Assembly: GCA_937120965.1 (NCBI GenBank) | Contig: CAKZKA010000061.1 | Coordinates: 1-64,000 of the forward strand | DNA length: 64,000 nucleotides | From: an uncultured Chloroflexota bacterium | GTDB lineage: Bacteria; Chloroflexota; Chloroflexia; Chloroflexales; Chloroflexaceae | Direction: 5' to 3' | Shown: positions 16,791 to 25,616 of the stretch, one piece after another | Position numbering within the stretch: the first letter of the stretch is position 1 | How the letters are laid out: the number at the start of each line of letters is the position of its first letter | Position numbers and translations under genes: made by a program | Notes under the pieces: generated by a model | Database searches by the model: none | What the model was told of the DNA's origin: nothing | What the model saw: the letters and a program-made list of their open reading frames with translations, nothing else

Positions 16791-19187
16791 TCAACCTGGT
16801 GGTGACAGATTGTGTTTTGCGGGAAGGGCTTCGCCCTTCCACGCCTCTCCCTCTTGCATCCTCAGGCCGCTGCCGGATGGAAGGGCGTGGTCCTGGCGGC
16901 GTTCCCACAGTTCCAGGGCGCGCCCTGAGCGGGTCACCACCCGGATGAGCCGGTAGGACGGCTCCAGGGCCGCCGGGCCGCCGAAGTACTCGTCCCAGAT
17001 GCGCGGAATGTAGGTCGGGCGTCGCTGGTTGAGAATGTAGTCGGGATCGCGCTTTTCGTGGCCGGGCACACCCCGGCCTATGCCAGGGATCTCCAGCCGG
17101 CCGATGTGCCGGTCGGTCAGCCCGTACATGTCAATTGCCACACGCTGCCCGTAGAAGGCCACCGCTCCTGCCCCCGCGACGGCGATGCTGGCCTCGGGGG
17201 GGCTGTGGTCGTTCAGCCACCAGCCGATCTCGCGCCAGATCCACACGCTCTCGTCCAGCCCGCGGATGGTTGTGTCGAAGGGCGCGGTGCGCGCCAGGGC
17301 CGCCAGGCTTCCGGTTACCAGCCCCAGGGCCAGCAGTGGCCGTGCCAGGCGCGCCGGCGCGCGGAGGGCGCGGGTGAGGGTCGCCAGTCCGTCGGCGATG
17401 AGGAGGGCGAACCAGGGCACGAGCGGCACAAAGAAGCGTTCGCCGCGAAAGTGATCGCCGCCGACGACGATAATGTAGGCGCTGTACGTCAGGGTCAACA
17501 GCAATGCGTAACCGCGCCACAAGGCCAGGGCCGCGCGCCAGGAGCGTACCCACGGCGCCGCGATCACCAGCAGGAGCGGCCCGCCAATGGTCAGGGCGAA
17601 GCCCGCCGCATAGGCCAGACCGCGCTCGATCTGCTCCAGGCCGCCGCCGGTCTTGGCGTAGAAGGTGTTCGGCAACAGGTCGCCGTAGTAGACCAGGCGC
17701 CAGAGGAAGTAGGGGCCAAACAGGGCCAGGAAGGGCGTGACGAGGGTCAGCAGTGGCGGTAGCGCGGCGCGCGCGCGTTCGACCGGGCTGCCCTGCTGCT
17801 CGACCAGCGCCCTGAGGACGATGTGCAGGGCCGTGAGGGCGAGGATCAGCAGGCCCTCGGGGCGTGTGAGCGCAGCCAGGCCGAGGGACAGCCCGGCGGC
17901 GAGGAGGGCGGGCCGTCCGAAGCGTTCATGGGCCAGGTAGGCGCCTCCACCCGCGAGCGCCAGCAGGGTAAACAACCCGGTCTCCAACCCGGAACCGCGG
18001 GCGGTGTAGAGCAGCAGGCTCTGGCTCGTGCCGGTGAGCAGGGCCGCCACCAGCGCCCAGGGCGGGTCAACCAGCGCTGCGGCCAGGCGGTAGGTTCCCA
18101 CAACGATCAGCAGGCCGAGGAGCACGCCGCTGGCGTGGCTCCAGAGCACCAGATCGCCGCCGAGCCGCAGCACTCCCGCAGCCAGAACCGTCCACAGAAA
18201 GTTGGTGTACCCCTCCACCCGCTCGCCGACGTTGTAGACCAGCCCGTGGCCCAGGGCCAGGTTCTGGGCGTAGCGGAAGGAGATGAAGGCGTCGTCGGAG
18301 AGCCAGGAGGGCCAGATCAGTCCGGCCAGGGCAACGATGGGCATCAGGGCGGCGAGGCCGAGACGGGCGGGGAGCGGTTGCGCGGCCAATGCGGCCAGGA
18401 AGATGCCGACGAGCATCAGGGCTGCGAGCCACATCGGCGGCAGGGCGGCAGGCCGGTTGAGGGCGGCCAGCGCCGCCAGTCCCAGGCCGGCCAGGCCGGC
18501 AAGGGCCAGCGCGTCGCGCCGCGGCAGCCGGGCGGCGCGCATCACGGCCCAGAGCGTCGCCAGCCCCAGGCCCGTCAACGCCGCCCCTGGCAGGTCGAGC
18601 CGGGTCAGCGGTTGCAGCCGCACGTCGGTCAGCATTACCCCCAGGGGACGCGGGTTTTCTGCGGCCGCAAACGTGGGGGTCTGGAGCGCGAGCCATAGTT
18701 CGGCGCCCTCGCGATCCGGGCCAACCAGGAACTGGTAGATGCGAAAGCGCGGTTCGGGGATGAGCCGGGCTACGGGTTGCCCGCCGGCGAGCACCGTCAG
18801 CGGCTGCGGCCCTGCGGGGTTGTCGGCGCGCAGGCGCACCTCGACCCGGTAAGCCGGCGCAGCGAAGAAGGCGCCCCGCACCTGTACCAGCGCGTTGCCG
18901 CTCGTCCAGCGGTACCACGAACCATCGGGGAGGCGCTCGGGGCCGTAGATGCCGTCGAGGAAGACCGGTCTGGGCGTGAGCTGGCCGCCCGTCACCGGGG
19001 CAAAGGCGGGCGCGCGCGCCCGGCCGATCACCACCAGACCGGCGACGATCAGCAGCAGGGCCAGCAACGTCGCCCCGGTCCAGGCCGAGGGCAGCGCCAG
19101 CGGCGCCGCGCGGTGGCGGGCGGCAACGGGCGAGCCGGCCAGGCGTCGCCGCTCAGGTTCGAGGACGTCGCGGGACTCGGCGTTCAC
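16791..19187 (-). CDS. Large GT-C membrane glycosyltransferase, AftB-like
   Basis: 798 residues. One helix (about 38-55) precedes a soluble beta-rich insert of about 120 residues (about 70-195), then ten or more helices. The GT-C acidic pair is in [17 protein letters not shown] (Asp298-Asp299), followed by [15 protein letters not shown]. That block is shared with mycobacterial arabinofuranosyltransferase AftB and its wide bacterial relatives, which use polyprenyl-phosphate sugars outside the membrane. The start codon is GTG, overlapping the methyltransferase stop by four bases (GTGA), so translation is coupled. The last about 40 residues read into DNA resembling the local intergenic sequence. 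Substrate unknown. Confidence 0.82.
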   Translation of the reverse strand: MNAESRDVLEPERRRLAGSPVAARHRAAPLALPSAWTGATLLALLLIVAGLVVIGRARAPAFAPVTGGQLTPRPVFLDGIYGPERLPDGSWYRWTSGNALVQVRGAFFAAPAYRVEVRLRADNPAGPQPLTVLAGGQPVARLIPEPRFRIYQFLVGPDREGAELWLALQTPTFAAAENPRPLGVMLTDVRLQPLTRLDLPGAALTGLGLATLWAVMRAARLPRRDALALAGLAGLGLAALAALNRPAALPPMWLAALMLVGIFLAALAAQPLPARLGLAALMPIVALAGLIWPSWLSDDAFISFRYAQNLALGHGLVYNVGERVEGYTNFLWTVLAAGVLRLGGDLVLWSHASGVLLGLLIVVGTYRLAAALVDPPWALVAALLTGTSQSLLLYTARGSGLETGLFTLLALAGGGAYLAHERFGRPALLAAGLSLGLAALTRPEGLLILALTALHIVLRALVEQQGSPVERARAALPPLLTLVTPFLALFGPYFLWRLVYYGDLLPNTFYAKTGGGLEQIERGLAYAAGFALTIGGPLLLVIAAPWVRSWRAALALWRGYALLLTLTYSAYIIVVGGDHFRGERFFVPLVPWFALLIADGLATLTRALRAPARLARPLLALGLVTGSLAALARTAPFDTTIRGLDESVWIWREIGWWLNDHSPPEASIAVAGAGAVAFYGQRVAIDMYGLTDRHIGRLEIPGIGRGVPGHEKRDPDYILNQRRPTYIPRIWDEYFGGPAALEPSYRLIRVVTRSGRALELWERRQDHALPSGSGLRMQEGEAWKGEALPAKHNLSPPG

Positions 19188-20041
19188 GGTTTGTGCAGGG
19201 TGAACATAACGTAGAGCGGATCGCTCCGGTCAAAACGCTTCTCAAGGGGATGGACGACGAGGGCCAGCACGAGATCCTTGAGCACGAAGCGTCGCCAGTA
19301 GCGCGTGAGTCGCGTCTCATGATAGCGCCCGTTGAGGATGGAGCGCCCGAAGCCCTCAAGGCGGCTCATCCGCAGGCCGGCAGGCCGGGCATAGGTTCGC
19401 TCCAGGTCTTCCAGGGTATAAAAGCGGAAAAACGAACCGGCTTTGCCCTCCTGCACAAAGGCGTTGCGCCCCACCGGCACGAATCGGCGAATGCCCGCGA
19501 AAAAACTGGCGCGCTCGCCGCTGGTAAACGGCAGGGTCAGGGCGGCGATGCCACCGGGAGCGAGGATGCGCCCGATTTCGCGCCCCACCGCCGCATCGTC
19601 CGGGATATGCTCCAGCGAGGAGATGGCGGCGATGCGCGCGATACTGTCCGCGCAAAAGGGCATAGCGGTCGCGCTGGCTACCAGGGGGAAGAACCGGCCA
19701 TCGCCGGGGCGGGCGGTGGCGCGGCGCTTGCGCGCTTGCCAGCGCACCCGTTCGGGGTCAAGCTCCAACACGATCACGTTGACGCCCTCTCTGGCGAGCA
19801 TGTGCGGGTACGATGAAGTGCCCGAGCCAACATCGAGCACCAGGTCGCCACGGCGCAGGTTGAGCGCGCGGGTGGCCCAGGGGTACTCGATGATGCGCCA
19901 GAGGCTGAAATCGTTGACCGTTTCCCGGAGAATGCGCCAGCCGTTGAGCGCCACTTCGTAGGCAACCGTGCGCCATTTACTGAGGCGAACGGCCTGTCCG
20001 TCGCGCTGGCGCCGGGTCGGTTGGAGCGTCGTCGTTGCCAT
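19184..20041 (-). CDS. Class I SAM-dependent methyltransferase
   Basis: 285 residues. Motif I is [13 protein letters not shown] (Asp70 to Gly74) and motif II is [10 protein letters not shown] UbiE/Methyltransf_11 type core follows with [11 protein letters not shown] and [14 protein letters not shown]. About 20-60 is an N-terminal helical region. The ATG at 20041 is chosen over the longer frame, whose extra residues come from the repeat DNA. The stop overlaps the GTG of the AftB-like gene by four bases, which ties it to glycan assembly. O-methylation of a polysaccharide or of a lipid-linked intermediate is inference. Confidence 0.88.
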   Translation of the reverse strand: MATTTLQPTRRQRDGQAVRLSKWRTVAYEVALNGWRILRETVNDFSLWRIIEYPWATRALNLRRGDLVLDVGSGTSSYPHMLAREGVNVIVLELDPERVRWQARKRRATARPGDGRFFPLVASATAMPFCADSIARIAAISSLEHIPDDAAVGREIGRILAPGGIAALTLPFTSGERASFFAGIRRFVPVGRNAFVQEGKAGSFFRFYTLEDLERTYARPAGLRMSRLEGFGRSILNGRYHETRLTRYWRRFVLKDLVLALVVHPLEKRFDRSDPLYVMFTLHKP

Positions 20042-20235
20042 ATGGGGAAACCAGGCGCTATGGTGAGGGCCTGGGGGATGCAGCCCTCGCAGACACATCC
20101 GCTGCTACGTTACGGGGAAACCGGGTTTCCCCCAAACCCCTGCCCGGGAGAGCGGCAAGCCCTCCCAGGAGAATCTCAACATGTGGGCAACCGGGCTTCC
20201 CCATGCCCTTCCCCTCAGGAGGAGCAACGCGCCAC
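20042..20235. repeat. Palindromic repeats between GT-C and methyltransferase genes
   Basis: Intact palindrome GGGGAAACCGGGTTTCCCC at 20114-20132 with half-decayed copies at about 20043-20060 and 20185-20203 (GGGCAACCGGGCTTCCCC). The methyltransferase ATG touches the first one. Confidence 0.65.
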
Positions 20236-22374
20236 TTACTCAACAACAATCCCCATAAACGCCAGACTGAGCCGGCGCGCGGGCTGGCCCGGCGGCGCAT
20301 CGGCAGGAGCGCTTAAGTATAGCACAGTCTCGCCGGGGGGAAGCGTGAGGTGCAGGGTTCGGCGCATGCGGGCGCGGCTGATGGGCAGAGTGAAGGGTGC
20401 GGCATCACCCAGGCGCGCGGTGAGGGCGCGGGGCCGCTCGAAGGATTCAAGGTCGAGCGTTAGCCGCGTGGGGCGGGGCGCGCCGGTCGGGTTCAGCAAG
20501 AAGACCTGCGCCTCGTCGCCCATCCAGCGCCAGCGGTCGCCGGCGGCGCTCCGCTCCAGATCGCCCCAGCCGGGGCCGAGGTAGGCCAGCGGGCGGGGCC
20601 GCTCCGGCGAAGGTGCCGGGTAGAAGGTCACCAGATCATCGCGGTAGCTCTCGGCCAGGCCCATCTCGGCGACCAGGTCACGCATGCGTGGCAGTGATTC
20701 ACCCATCGAGCGGTGGTGGAACACAACATACCGTATGGCATAGGCCGCCAGGGTCTCGCGGGCCAGCTCCGGCCAGCCAGGGCTGAGAATGTCGTCGCGT
20801 TCGACCTGTCCAGAGCGCAGCTCCCGAATCCCCGGCGCGTAGCGACCTGGCAGATAGGGCGGCTCGCGTCCGATGAAGCCGCCGATGATCGGCCAGTGGT
20901 GACGGGTCTGGTACCAGAGGTGTTCGCTATTGGAGAAGTTCAGGTGCAGCGGGACGGGGAGCAGGGCGCCGTCGGGAGCAGGCATGCTCAGATAGGGGCG
21001 GGGCATGGGGCGCTGGAAGAGCGGCACGGCGCCGGCAGTGCCGTCAATGGCAAGGATGCCTGCCAGCAGGGCCGTGGCGAGCAGGGGCGCGCCCCGTTCG
21101 GCGCGGGCCAGGAGGGCGCGGGCGCCCGCAGCGGCAAAGACGGCCACGGTGAGCAGGCTAATCAGCACGAAGTGGTTGGGCCGATGGCTGGAGCGCACTC
21201 CGGGCAGGTCGCGGATCAGCGCGTAGGGGCCGGGCAGGCCGGTGTTCCACCCCAGCACGAAGATCTCTGCGCCGAGCGCCATAGCTGCGGCGAAGACGCC
21301 GAGCGCCAGCCAGCGCCAGCGAGTGCGTCCACTCAGGATCACCCCGTAGAACGCCAGGGCGATCCCGACCAGACCGAGCGAAACGTTCCAGAGGATCTGG
21401 CCGGGGTGCAGCCGTTCGTAGAAGGCGGTTACGGCTCCTCCCCAGAGTGGATGGTTCGGATTGGGCAGCCAGAAGCTGATCAGGTCGGCATAGGCTTGCT
21501 GCTCGCCGCGGGCGTCGCCGAGGAGCGTGTCGCCGGTGCGCAGCAGCCCCAGCAGGCGCGGGGCCATCACCGCGAACCAGAAGGCGATCGGGGTCAGGCC
21601 CCAGAGCAGCGTGGCAACGTGCAGGCCCGGGGGTATTCCGGGCAGCCGCAGGGTTGTTGGCGGCGCAGCGTGGTCGGCGGCAGGGCGGAGCGCCCACAGC
21701 CCTGCCATCAGGCCAGTGGCGATCAGTGCGAAGAGGCCGTAGTACCAGGTGCCCAGCCCGACCACGAGCAGCGCGATGCCGCTGAGCAGGGCCAGGGGCC
21801 AGCGTGGGCCTTCGAGCAGCGCCGCAGTGGCCAGTGCCCATAGCGGCAGCCACTGGATCGAGGCGACCTCGAGCTGGGCATCGAGGACCTTTTGCATGTG
21901 AAAGGGCGCAAAGGCGTAGACCGCGCCGCCGATGAGCGCGGCGAGCGTGGTGAGCCGCCATTCGCCTGTGTCGCGCAACACGTAGGCGATGAAGAGAAAG
22001 GCGAAGTAGCCGCCGAGGATGAAACTGAGCAGGATCAGCAGATTGTAGGCCGGCAGCGGGCCGGCGCTGAGGGTAACCGGCAGGGCCAGCACCCCCTGGG
22101 GCAGGCTCAGGGTCTGCCAGAACAGATCCAGCCCCTGGGGGTGGAAGAGCAGCGGCGTTACGAACGGGTTCTGGCCCGTCGTGAGGGCATGGGCCGTCCA
22201 CCAGACATTCCAGATCCCCAGGTAGCCGTCCACCTGCCCGGGTTGGTTGGCGATGATGCGCTCGCCGAGGTACAACGGCAGTGGATAGGTGACGACCAGG
22301 GCCAGCAGGGTGTAGACCAGCAGGGCCAGCGCGTGGGGCCACCAGGGTGGGCGTGCTGTAGCAGGGGAACGCAC
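20236..22374 (-). CDS. Polytopic membrane protein, GT-C/YfhO-like
   Basis: 712 residues, about eleven hydrophobic helices and a C-terminal soluble region (about 480-712). After the first helix comes QVDGYLGIWNVWWTAHALTT, a loop often seen in membrane proteins of the YfhO/GT-C type. The acidic residue (Asp49-type) is a candidate catalytic base but is less convincing than in true GT-C enzymes. The C-terminus has beta-strands ending PGETVLYLSAPADAPPG. Its GTG start follows the upstream stop with no gap (TGA-GTG), so it is coupled to the ArnT-like gene. A role in exporting or decorating a surface glycan is inference from position. Confidence 0.68.
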   Translation of the reverse strand: MRSPATARPPWWPHALALLVYTLLALVVTYPLPLYLGERIIANQPGQVDGYLGIWNVWWTAHALTTGQNPFVTPLLFHPQGLDLFWQTLSLPQGVLALPVTLSAGPLPAYNLLILLSFILGGYFAFLFIAYVLRDTGEWRLTTLAALIGGAVYAFAPFHMQKVLDAQLEVASIQWLPLWALATAALLEGPRWPLALLSGIALLVVGLGTWYYGLFALIATGLMAGLWALRPAADHAAPPTTLRLPGIPPGLHVATLLWGLTPIAFWFAVMAPRLLGLLRTGDTLLGDARGEQQAYADLISFWLPNPNHPLWGGAVTAFYERLHPGQILWNVSLGLVGIALAFYGVILSGRTRWRWLALGVFAAAMALGAEIFVLGWNTGLPGPYALIRDLPGVRSSHRPNHFVLISLLTVAVFAAAGARALLARAERGAPLLATALLAGILAIDGTAGAVPLFQRPMPRPYLSMPAPDGALLPVPLHLNFSNSEHLWYQTRHHWPIIGGFIGREPPYLPGRYAPGIRELRSGQVERDDILSPGWPELARETLAAYAIRYVVFHHRSMGESLPRMRDLVAEMGLAESYRDDLVTFYPAPSPERPRPLAYLGPGWGDLERSAAGDRWRWMGDEAQVFLLNPTGAPRPTRLTLDLESFERPRALTARLGDAAPFTLPISRARMRRTLHLTLPPGETVLYLSAPADAPPGQPARRLSLAFMGIVVE

Positions 22375-24459
22375 TCAGGGACCTCGTTCGGCGGCGAGTA
22401 CGGCGACGCCGGTGTGCCAGGGCGCCCGTTCCAGGTCGAGTAGCCCGGTGGGGCTGGTGATGGTAACGACGAGGGGCGCGGCGGGATCGCAAGGCGCCGC
22501 CCCGAGCGGCAGGGTCACCTCTTCGGGGGCGCCGCTGAGCACGATGGCGCGCTCGATGCCGGCGGCGCGCAGGGTCGCGGGGCGCCCGGCGGGGCCGTGC
22601 AGGGTCAGGCGCGCATCGCCACAACCACCCAGGCGCAGCCGGGCGACACCGAGAGTCCAGCGGCCGGTGGGCAGGTCGAAGGTGGCAGGGGCGAAGCCGA
22701 CGAAGTGGCCGATGGCGGTGGCGGCGCCGGGTACGAGCCGCGTGGGGGCGGGGGTGGGGGCGACGGCCCAGGCCCAGAAATAGAAGTCGTTTGTATCACG
22801 TCCGAAGCTGGCGATGCGGGCGTGGGCGCTGGCTGCGGCGGCGGCATCGCCGCGCAGGGTGGCGATCCAGATCTCCATCGCCAGGGCGTAGAGGCTTCGG
22901 GGTTCGAGGGCGCTGGCCTCGGCGAACCAGGCCGCAGCGGCGGGGAGGTCGCCGCGGGTGAAGGTCAGGTCGCCCAGGGCGATGGGGCGCAGTGAGTTGC
23001 CGGGGTCGGCGCGGTAGGCGGCGCGAAAGGCCGCCTCGGCGGCGCCGACATCGCCCCGCGCCAGGGCCTGGCGCCCCTCGGCGGCGATGCGTTCGGCGCG
23101 CGCCCAGGTGACGTAGCGCGTGCTGACAATCAGACTGGCGAAGAGCAGCCAGCCTGCCAGCATCGCGCCCGCGCGGAGCACGGTCGGGCGGGTGAGGCCA
23201 CGGCGCAACGCGCGCAGCGCCGTCGGCAGCCGCCAGAGGGCATAGGCGCAGAAGGGGACCAGCGCGGCCACCAGTGGCAGACGCAGGCGGTGATGGGCCA
23301 CGGTGATCGCCGCGAGCAGCACGCCAAAGGCGAACCAGGCCACGGCGGGCGCGGCCCGCCGCCACGCCGGAGCGAAGCACAGTCCGGCGATGCCCCCGAG
23401 CATCACCAGCACGTACTGGAGATCGGCGAGCAGACTGAGGGGGCGTGGGTTCTCGCCGGCGCTCAGGGCGATCTGCTCATCGCGGGGGCTGATCGTCACC
23501 ACATCGCCGACGGCGAAGCTGCGCGACTGGAGCAGGAAGAGCGAGGCGACTTTGTAACGCGCGCGGTTGAGGAAAAAGAGCGGGTCTTCGCGGATGCGCT
23601 CGAGGGTCAGGCGCACCGCGAGGGCCTGGCGGTCGGCCAGGTTGGGCTGGCTGAAGATCAACGCCTCGCTGGCGCGCTGTTCCTCATCACTGCGCACCAT
23701 GCCGAACCACATACTGATGCCCCCGTTGGTATCGGCCAGGATGAGCCGGTCGTGCACGATGTAATTGCGCAGCGCCCAGGGGCCGATCACCAGGGCCGCG
23801 CCGAGGAGCAGCGCCAGCGGCGGGGCCAGGCGGGTGGTGAGACGGGCGCAGGGCGAGTGGCGGGGGAGCAGCAAGATGAGCAGCGCGGCGATGGGGATGA
23901 ACATCAGGGCCACGGCGCGGGTCAGGGTGGCGAGGGCCAGGACCACGCCGGCGACGAAGGCCTGGCGCCAGCGTCCCGTCACGATGGCGCCATCGATCAG
24001 CGCCAGAGCCACGACGATCAGCACCACAAAAAGCGCCTCTGCGAAGAGCACACTGCCGAAGCTGGCAAAAGGCACAAAGACCGCCGCCAGGGCAGCGCTG
24101 AGCAAGCCGATGGCGCGGCTGGCGAAGAGCCGCTGCCCGAGCCAGGCAAAAGCCAGCACCCCGACACCGGCGCCAATGGCCTGGCCAAGCAGAGCCCAGC
24201 GCACATCAACCCCGGCGAGGGCGAACATCAGCGCCAGGAAGGCCGGGTAGAGCGGCGGCCGCAACCACTTGCCCGTATCGTGGTAGCCGCCCTGGAGGAG
24301 GTGCAGCGCGGCGCGGTAGTACTCCTCCGGATCGCCCGGCTGCACCGCGCCGGCGCGCGCCTGCCAGGCCCAGAACCAGACCCGCAGGCTCACCGCCAGG
24401 GCGACGATGAGCATCAGGGCCAGAGCATAGCCGCGGGCGACAGGAGTGGCGCGGGTCAT
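22375..24459 (-). CDS. ArnT-like (GT39/GT83) membrane glycosyltransferase with TPR and C-terminal domain
   Basis: 694 residues. After helix 1 (about 12-31) the loop reads PGDPEEYYRAALHLLQGGYHDTGKWLRPPLYPAFLAL. That is the classical PMT/ArnT pattern, with Asp43 as likely catalytic base and the RPPLYP motif. About ten further helices run to about 450. About 460-560 has two or three TPR-like helix pairs (ALARGDVGAAEAAFRAAYRADPG, RGDLPAAAAWFAEASALEP), and a beta-rich tail closes the protein. It is the first gene of the minus-strand envelope cluster. Lipid-linked sugar transfer on the outer face is the expected reaction; donor unknown. Confidence 0.82.
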   Translation of the reverse strand: MTRATPVARGYALALMLIVALAVSLRVWFWAWQARAGAVQPGDPEEYYRAALHLLQGGYHDTGKWLRPPLYPAFLALMFALAGVDVRWALLGQAIGAGVGVLAFAWLGQRLFASRAIGLLSAALAAVFVPFASFGSVLFAEALFVVLIVVALALIDGAIVTGRWRQAFVAGVVLALATLTRAVALMFIPIAALLILLLPRHSPCARLTTRLAPPLALLLGAALVIGPWALRNYIVHDRLILADTNGGISMWFGMVRSDEEQRASEALIFSQPNLADRQALAVRLTLERIREDPLFFLNRARYKVASLFLLQSRSFAVGDVVTISPRDEQIALSAGENPRPLSLLADLQYVLVMLGGIAGLCFAPAWRRAAPAVAWFAFGVLLAAITVAHHRLRLPLVAALVPFCAYALWRLPTALRALRRGLTRPTVLRAGAMLAGWLLFASLIVSTRYVTWARAERIAAEGRQALARGDVGAAEAAFRAAYRADPGNSLRPIALGDLTFTRGDLPAAAAWFAEASALEPRSLYALAMEIWIATLRGDAAAAASAHARIASFGRDTNDFYFWAWAVAPTPAPTRLVPGAATAIGHFVGFAPATFDLPTGRWTLGVARLRLGGCGDARLTLHGPAGRPATLRAAGIERAIVLSGAPEEVTLPLGAAPCDPAAPLVVTITSPTGLLDLERAPWHTGVAVLAAERGP

Positions 24460-24821
24460 AGCGGAAGCTTTACGTATGGTTGTTCAGCATTACAACAAGC
24501 AGCCGCCCGTGCCGTGGGCGTAAATGCCCCGGCTATGGGAAGCGCAGCTCACCTGCGCGGGCTAGACCGGCATACATGCTCAGAGTCCATATGAACGCCG
24601 GGACAGAGGTAGACGTTTCCGGGGAGGCGCCCGGGTTCCCCGTGTTTCCACCGCGGTAGTATACTCGAAGGCGCTACGAGGGTATGCAGCGGGCGCCGGG
24701 ATGGAACGCTGTGGGGAGATGCGGCGACACTGCGCCGGAAAGGGGCGATGTGCGGGGGCCACAGACCCCTGCGCGCGCCGATGGGGCGAGAGATCTTTCG
24801 CCCCATCGGCGCGTTTGCCGC
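24460..24821. other. 360-bp gap with a strong hairpin and the promoter region of the glycan locus
   Basis: No gene. The right end holds a long perfect hairpin (24774-24813) downstream of the TetR gene. On the minus strand a TATACT occurs at 24658-24663, a possible -10 for the ArnT-like gene, but without a convincing -35 and about 200 nt from the ATG. I see none of the 19-bp palindrome family here apart from a degenerate ggaggcgcccgggttcccc at about 24621-24639. Confidence 0.5.
24774..24813 (-). terminator. 16-bp hairpin terminator after the TetR gene
   Basis: CGCGCCGATGGGGCGA and TCGCCCCATCGGCGCG pair perfectly around the 8-nt loop GAGATCTT, beginning 9 nt past the TetR stop. There is no U-tract, so termination may need Rho or the hairpin may stabilise the 3' end. 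Confidence 0.6.
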
Positions 24822-25433
24822 TCAAGGGCGCCCCGGCAGCGGGCGGGGCAAACCGCGGCGGAACAGCTCCACCACCGTATCGGCGAGGCGTTCGGCGTCA
24901 GGCTCCTCGATAACGCTCAGGCGCCCGACGCTGGGAGTGAGGCTGAGGGCGTAGTAGGCCCGCACTAGGCTGGGGACATCCGCGCCGGGGTCAATTTCGC
25001 CAGCCCGGATGGCCTCGTGAAACGCGGCGACGATGGTTTCATCAATGCGCATCAGGCATGCCCGGGAGTGGGGATGGCGCTCCAGCAGGTCAACGATTTC
25101 AGGTAGCCACAGTTGCATCGTGCTGGTGCGATGCTCGACCTGGAGCCGCACACTGGTGTGCAGGAAGCGCAACAGCCGCTCGAGCGGCGAAGCTGAGTGT
25201 TCACCGGCGACGAGGGCCAGCGTGCGCTCGATCAACTGGGTGGCCATCGCCGCGATCAGATCCTCCTTGGTGGGGAACTGGCTGTAGAGTGTTGGCTTGG
25301 AGACGCCCACGCGAGCGGCCAGTTCGTCCATTGACATGGCCGCATAACCACGCTCGGTCAGCAACTGGTGGGTAGCCTCGAGGATCTCCTCGCGGAGCAT
25401 CTGGCGACGGCGTTCGCGGAGTGACTGAGTCAT
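24822..25433 (-). CDS. TetR/AcrR-family transcriptional repressor
   Basis: 203 residues. The N-terminal HTH (about 14-60) reads REEILEATHQLLTERGYAAMSMDELAARVGVSKPTLYSQFPTKEDLI, typical of TetR. The C-terminal ligand domain (about 70-195) is helical, with a Leu-rich dimer interface. It lies directly downstream of the adaptor and RND pump genes on the same strand, so local pump control is likely. A perfect 12-bp palindrome (TCGTTCGAACGA) starts 11 nt upstream of the ATG, a candidate autoregulatory operator. The ATG at 25433 was chosen because the longer frame crosses a repeat element and that palindrome. Confidence 0.92.
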   Translation of the reverse strand: MTQSLRERRRQMLREEILEATHQLLTERGYAAMSMDELAARVGVSKPTLYSQFPTKEDLIAAMATQLIERTLALVAGEHSASPLERLLRFLHTSVRLQVEHRTSTMQLWLPEIVDLLERHPHSRACLMRIDETIVAAFHEAIRAGEIDPGADVPSLVRAYYALSLTPSVGRLSVIEEPDAERLADTVVELFRRGLPRPLPGRP

Positions 25434-25443
25434 AGCAACCGTT

Positions 25444-25455
25444 TCGTTCGAACGA
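25444..25455. promoter_or_regulatory. Palindrome TCGTTCGAACGA, candidate TetR operator
   Basis: A perfect 12-bp dyad just upstream of the TetR ATG. Size and place suit autorepression. The binding protein is inferred from position only. Confidence 0.4.
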
Positions 25456-25497
25456 TCATTGTTCTGCCCTGGCGCCCGGCGTCCCCGTTGGCGCGAT

Positions 25498-25612
25498 CGT
25501 ACGTGTTCACAGTGGGGCAAGGCGTCACCCCGGGTGCGCGGGCATCTTGCCCGCATCCAGGCCATTGCGGGCCGGACGTCCGCGCACCCGGGAGCAGTGT
25601 GAACATGTACGC
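25498..25612. repeat. Long inverted repeat copy 2 (empty MITE site)
   Basis: Outer arms TACGTGTTCACA and TGTGAACATGTA; inner arms CCCGGGTGCGCGGGCA.. and ..CGCGCACCCGGG. It reads gtggggcaaggcgtcacc where copy 1 holds the MITE-like element. It lies between the adaptor and TetR genes. Confidence 0.75.
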
Positions 25613-25616
25613 CCGA

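Noticed and set aside
24822-25565. Longer N-terminus for the TetR protein
   Set aside because: The extra 44 codons read through a repeat and the candidate operator; the HTH starts properly after the ATG at 25433.
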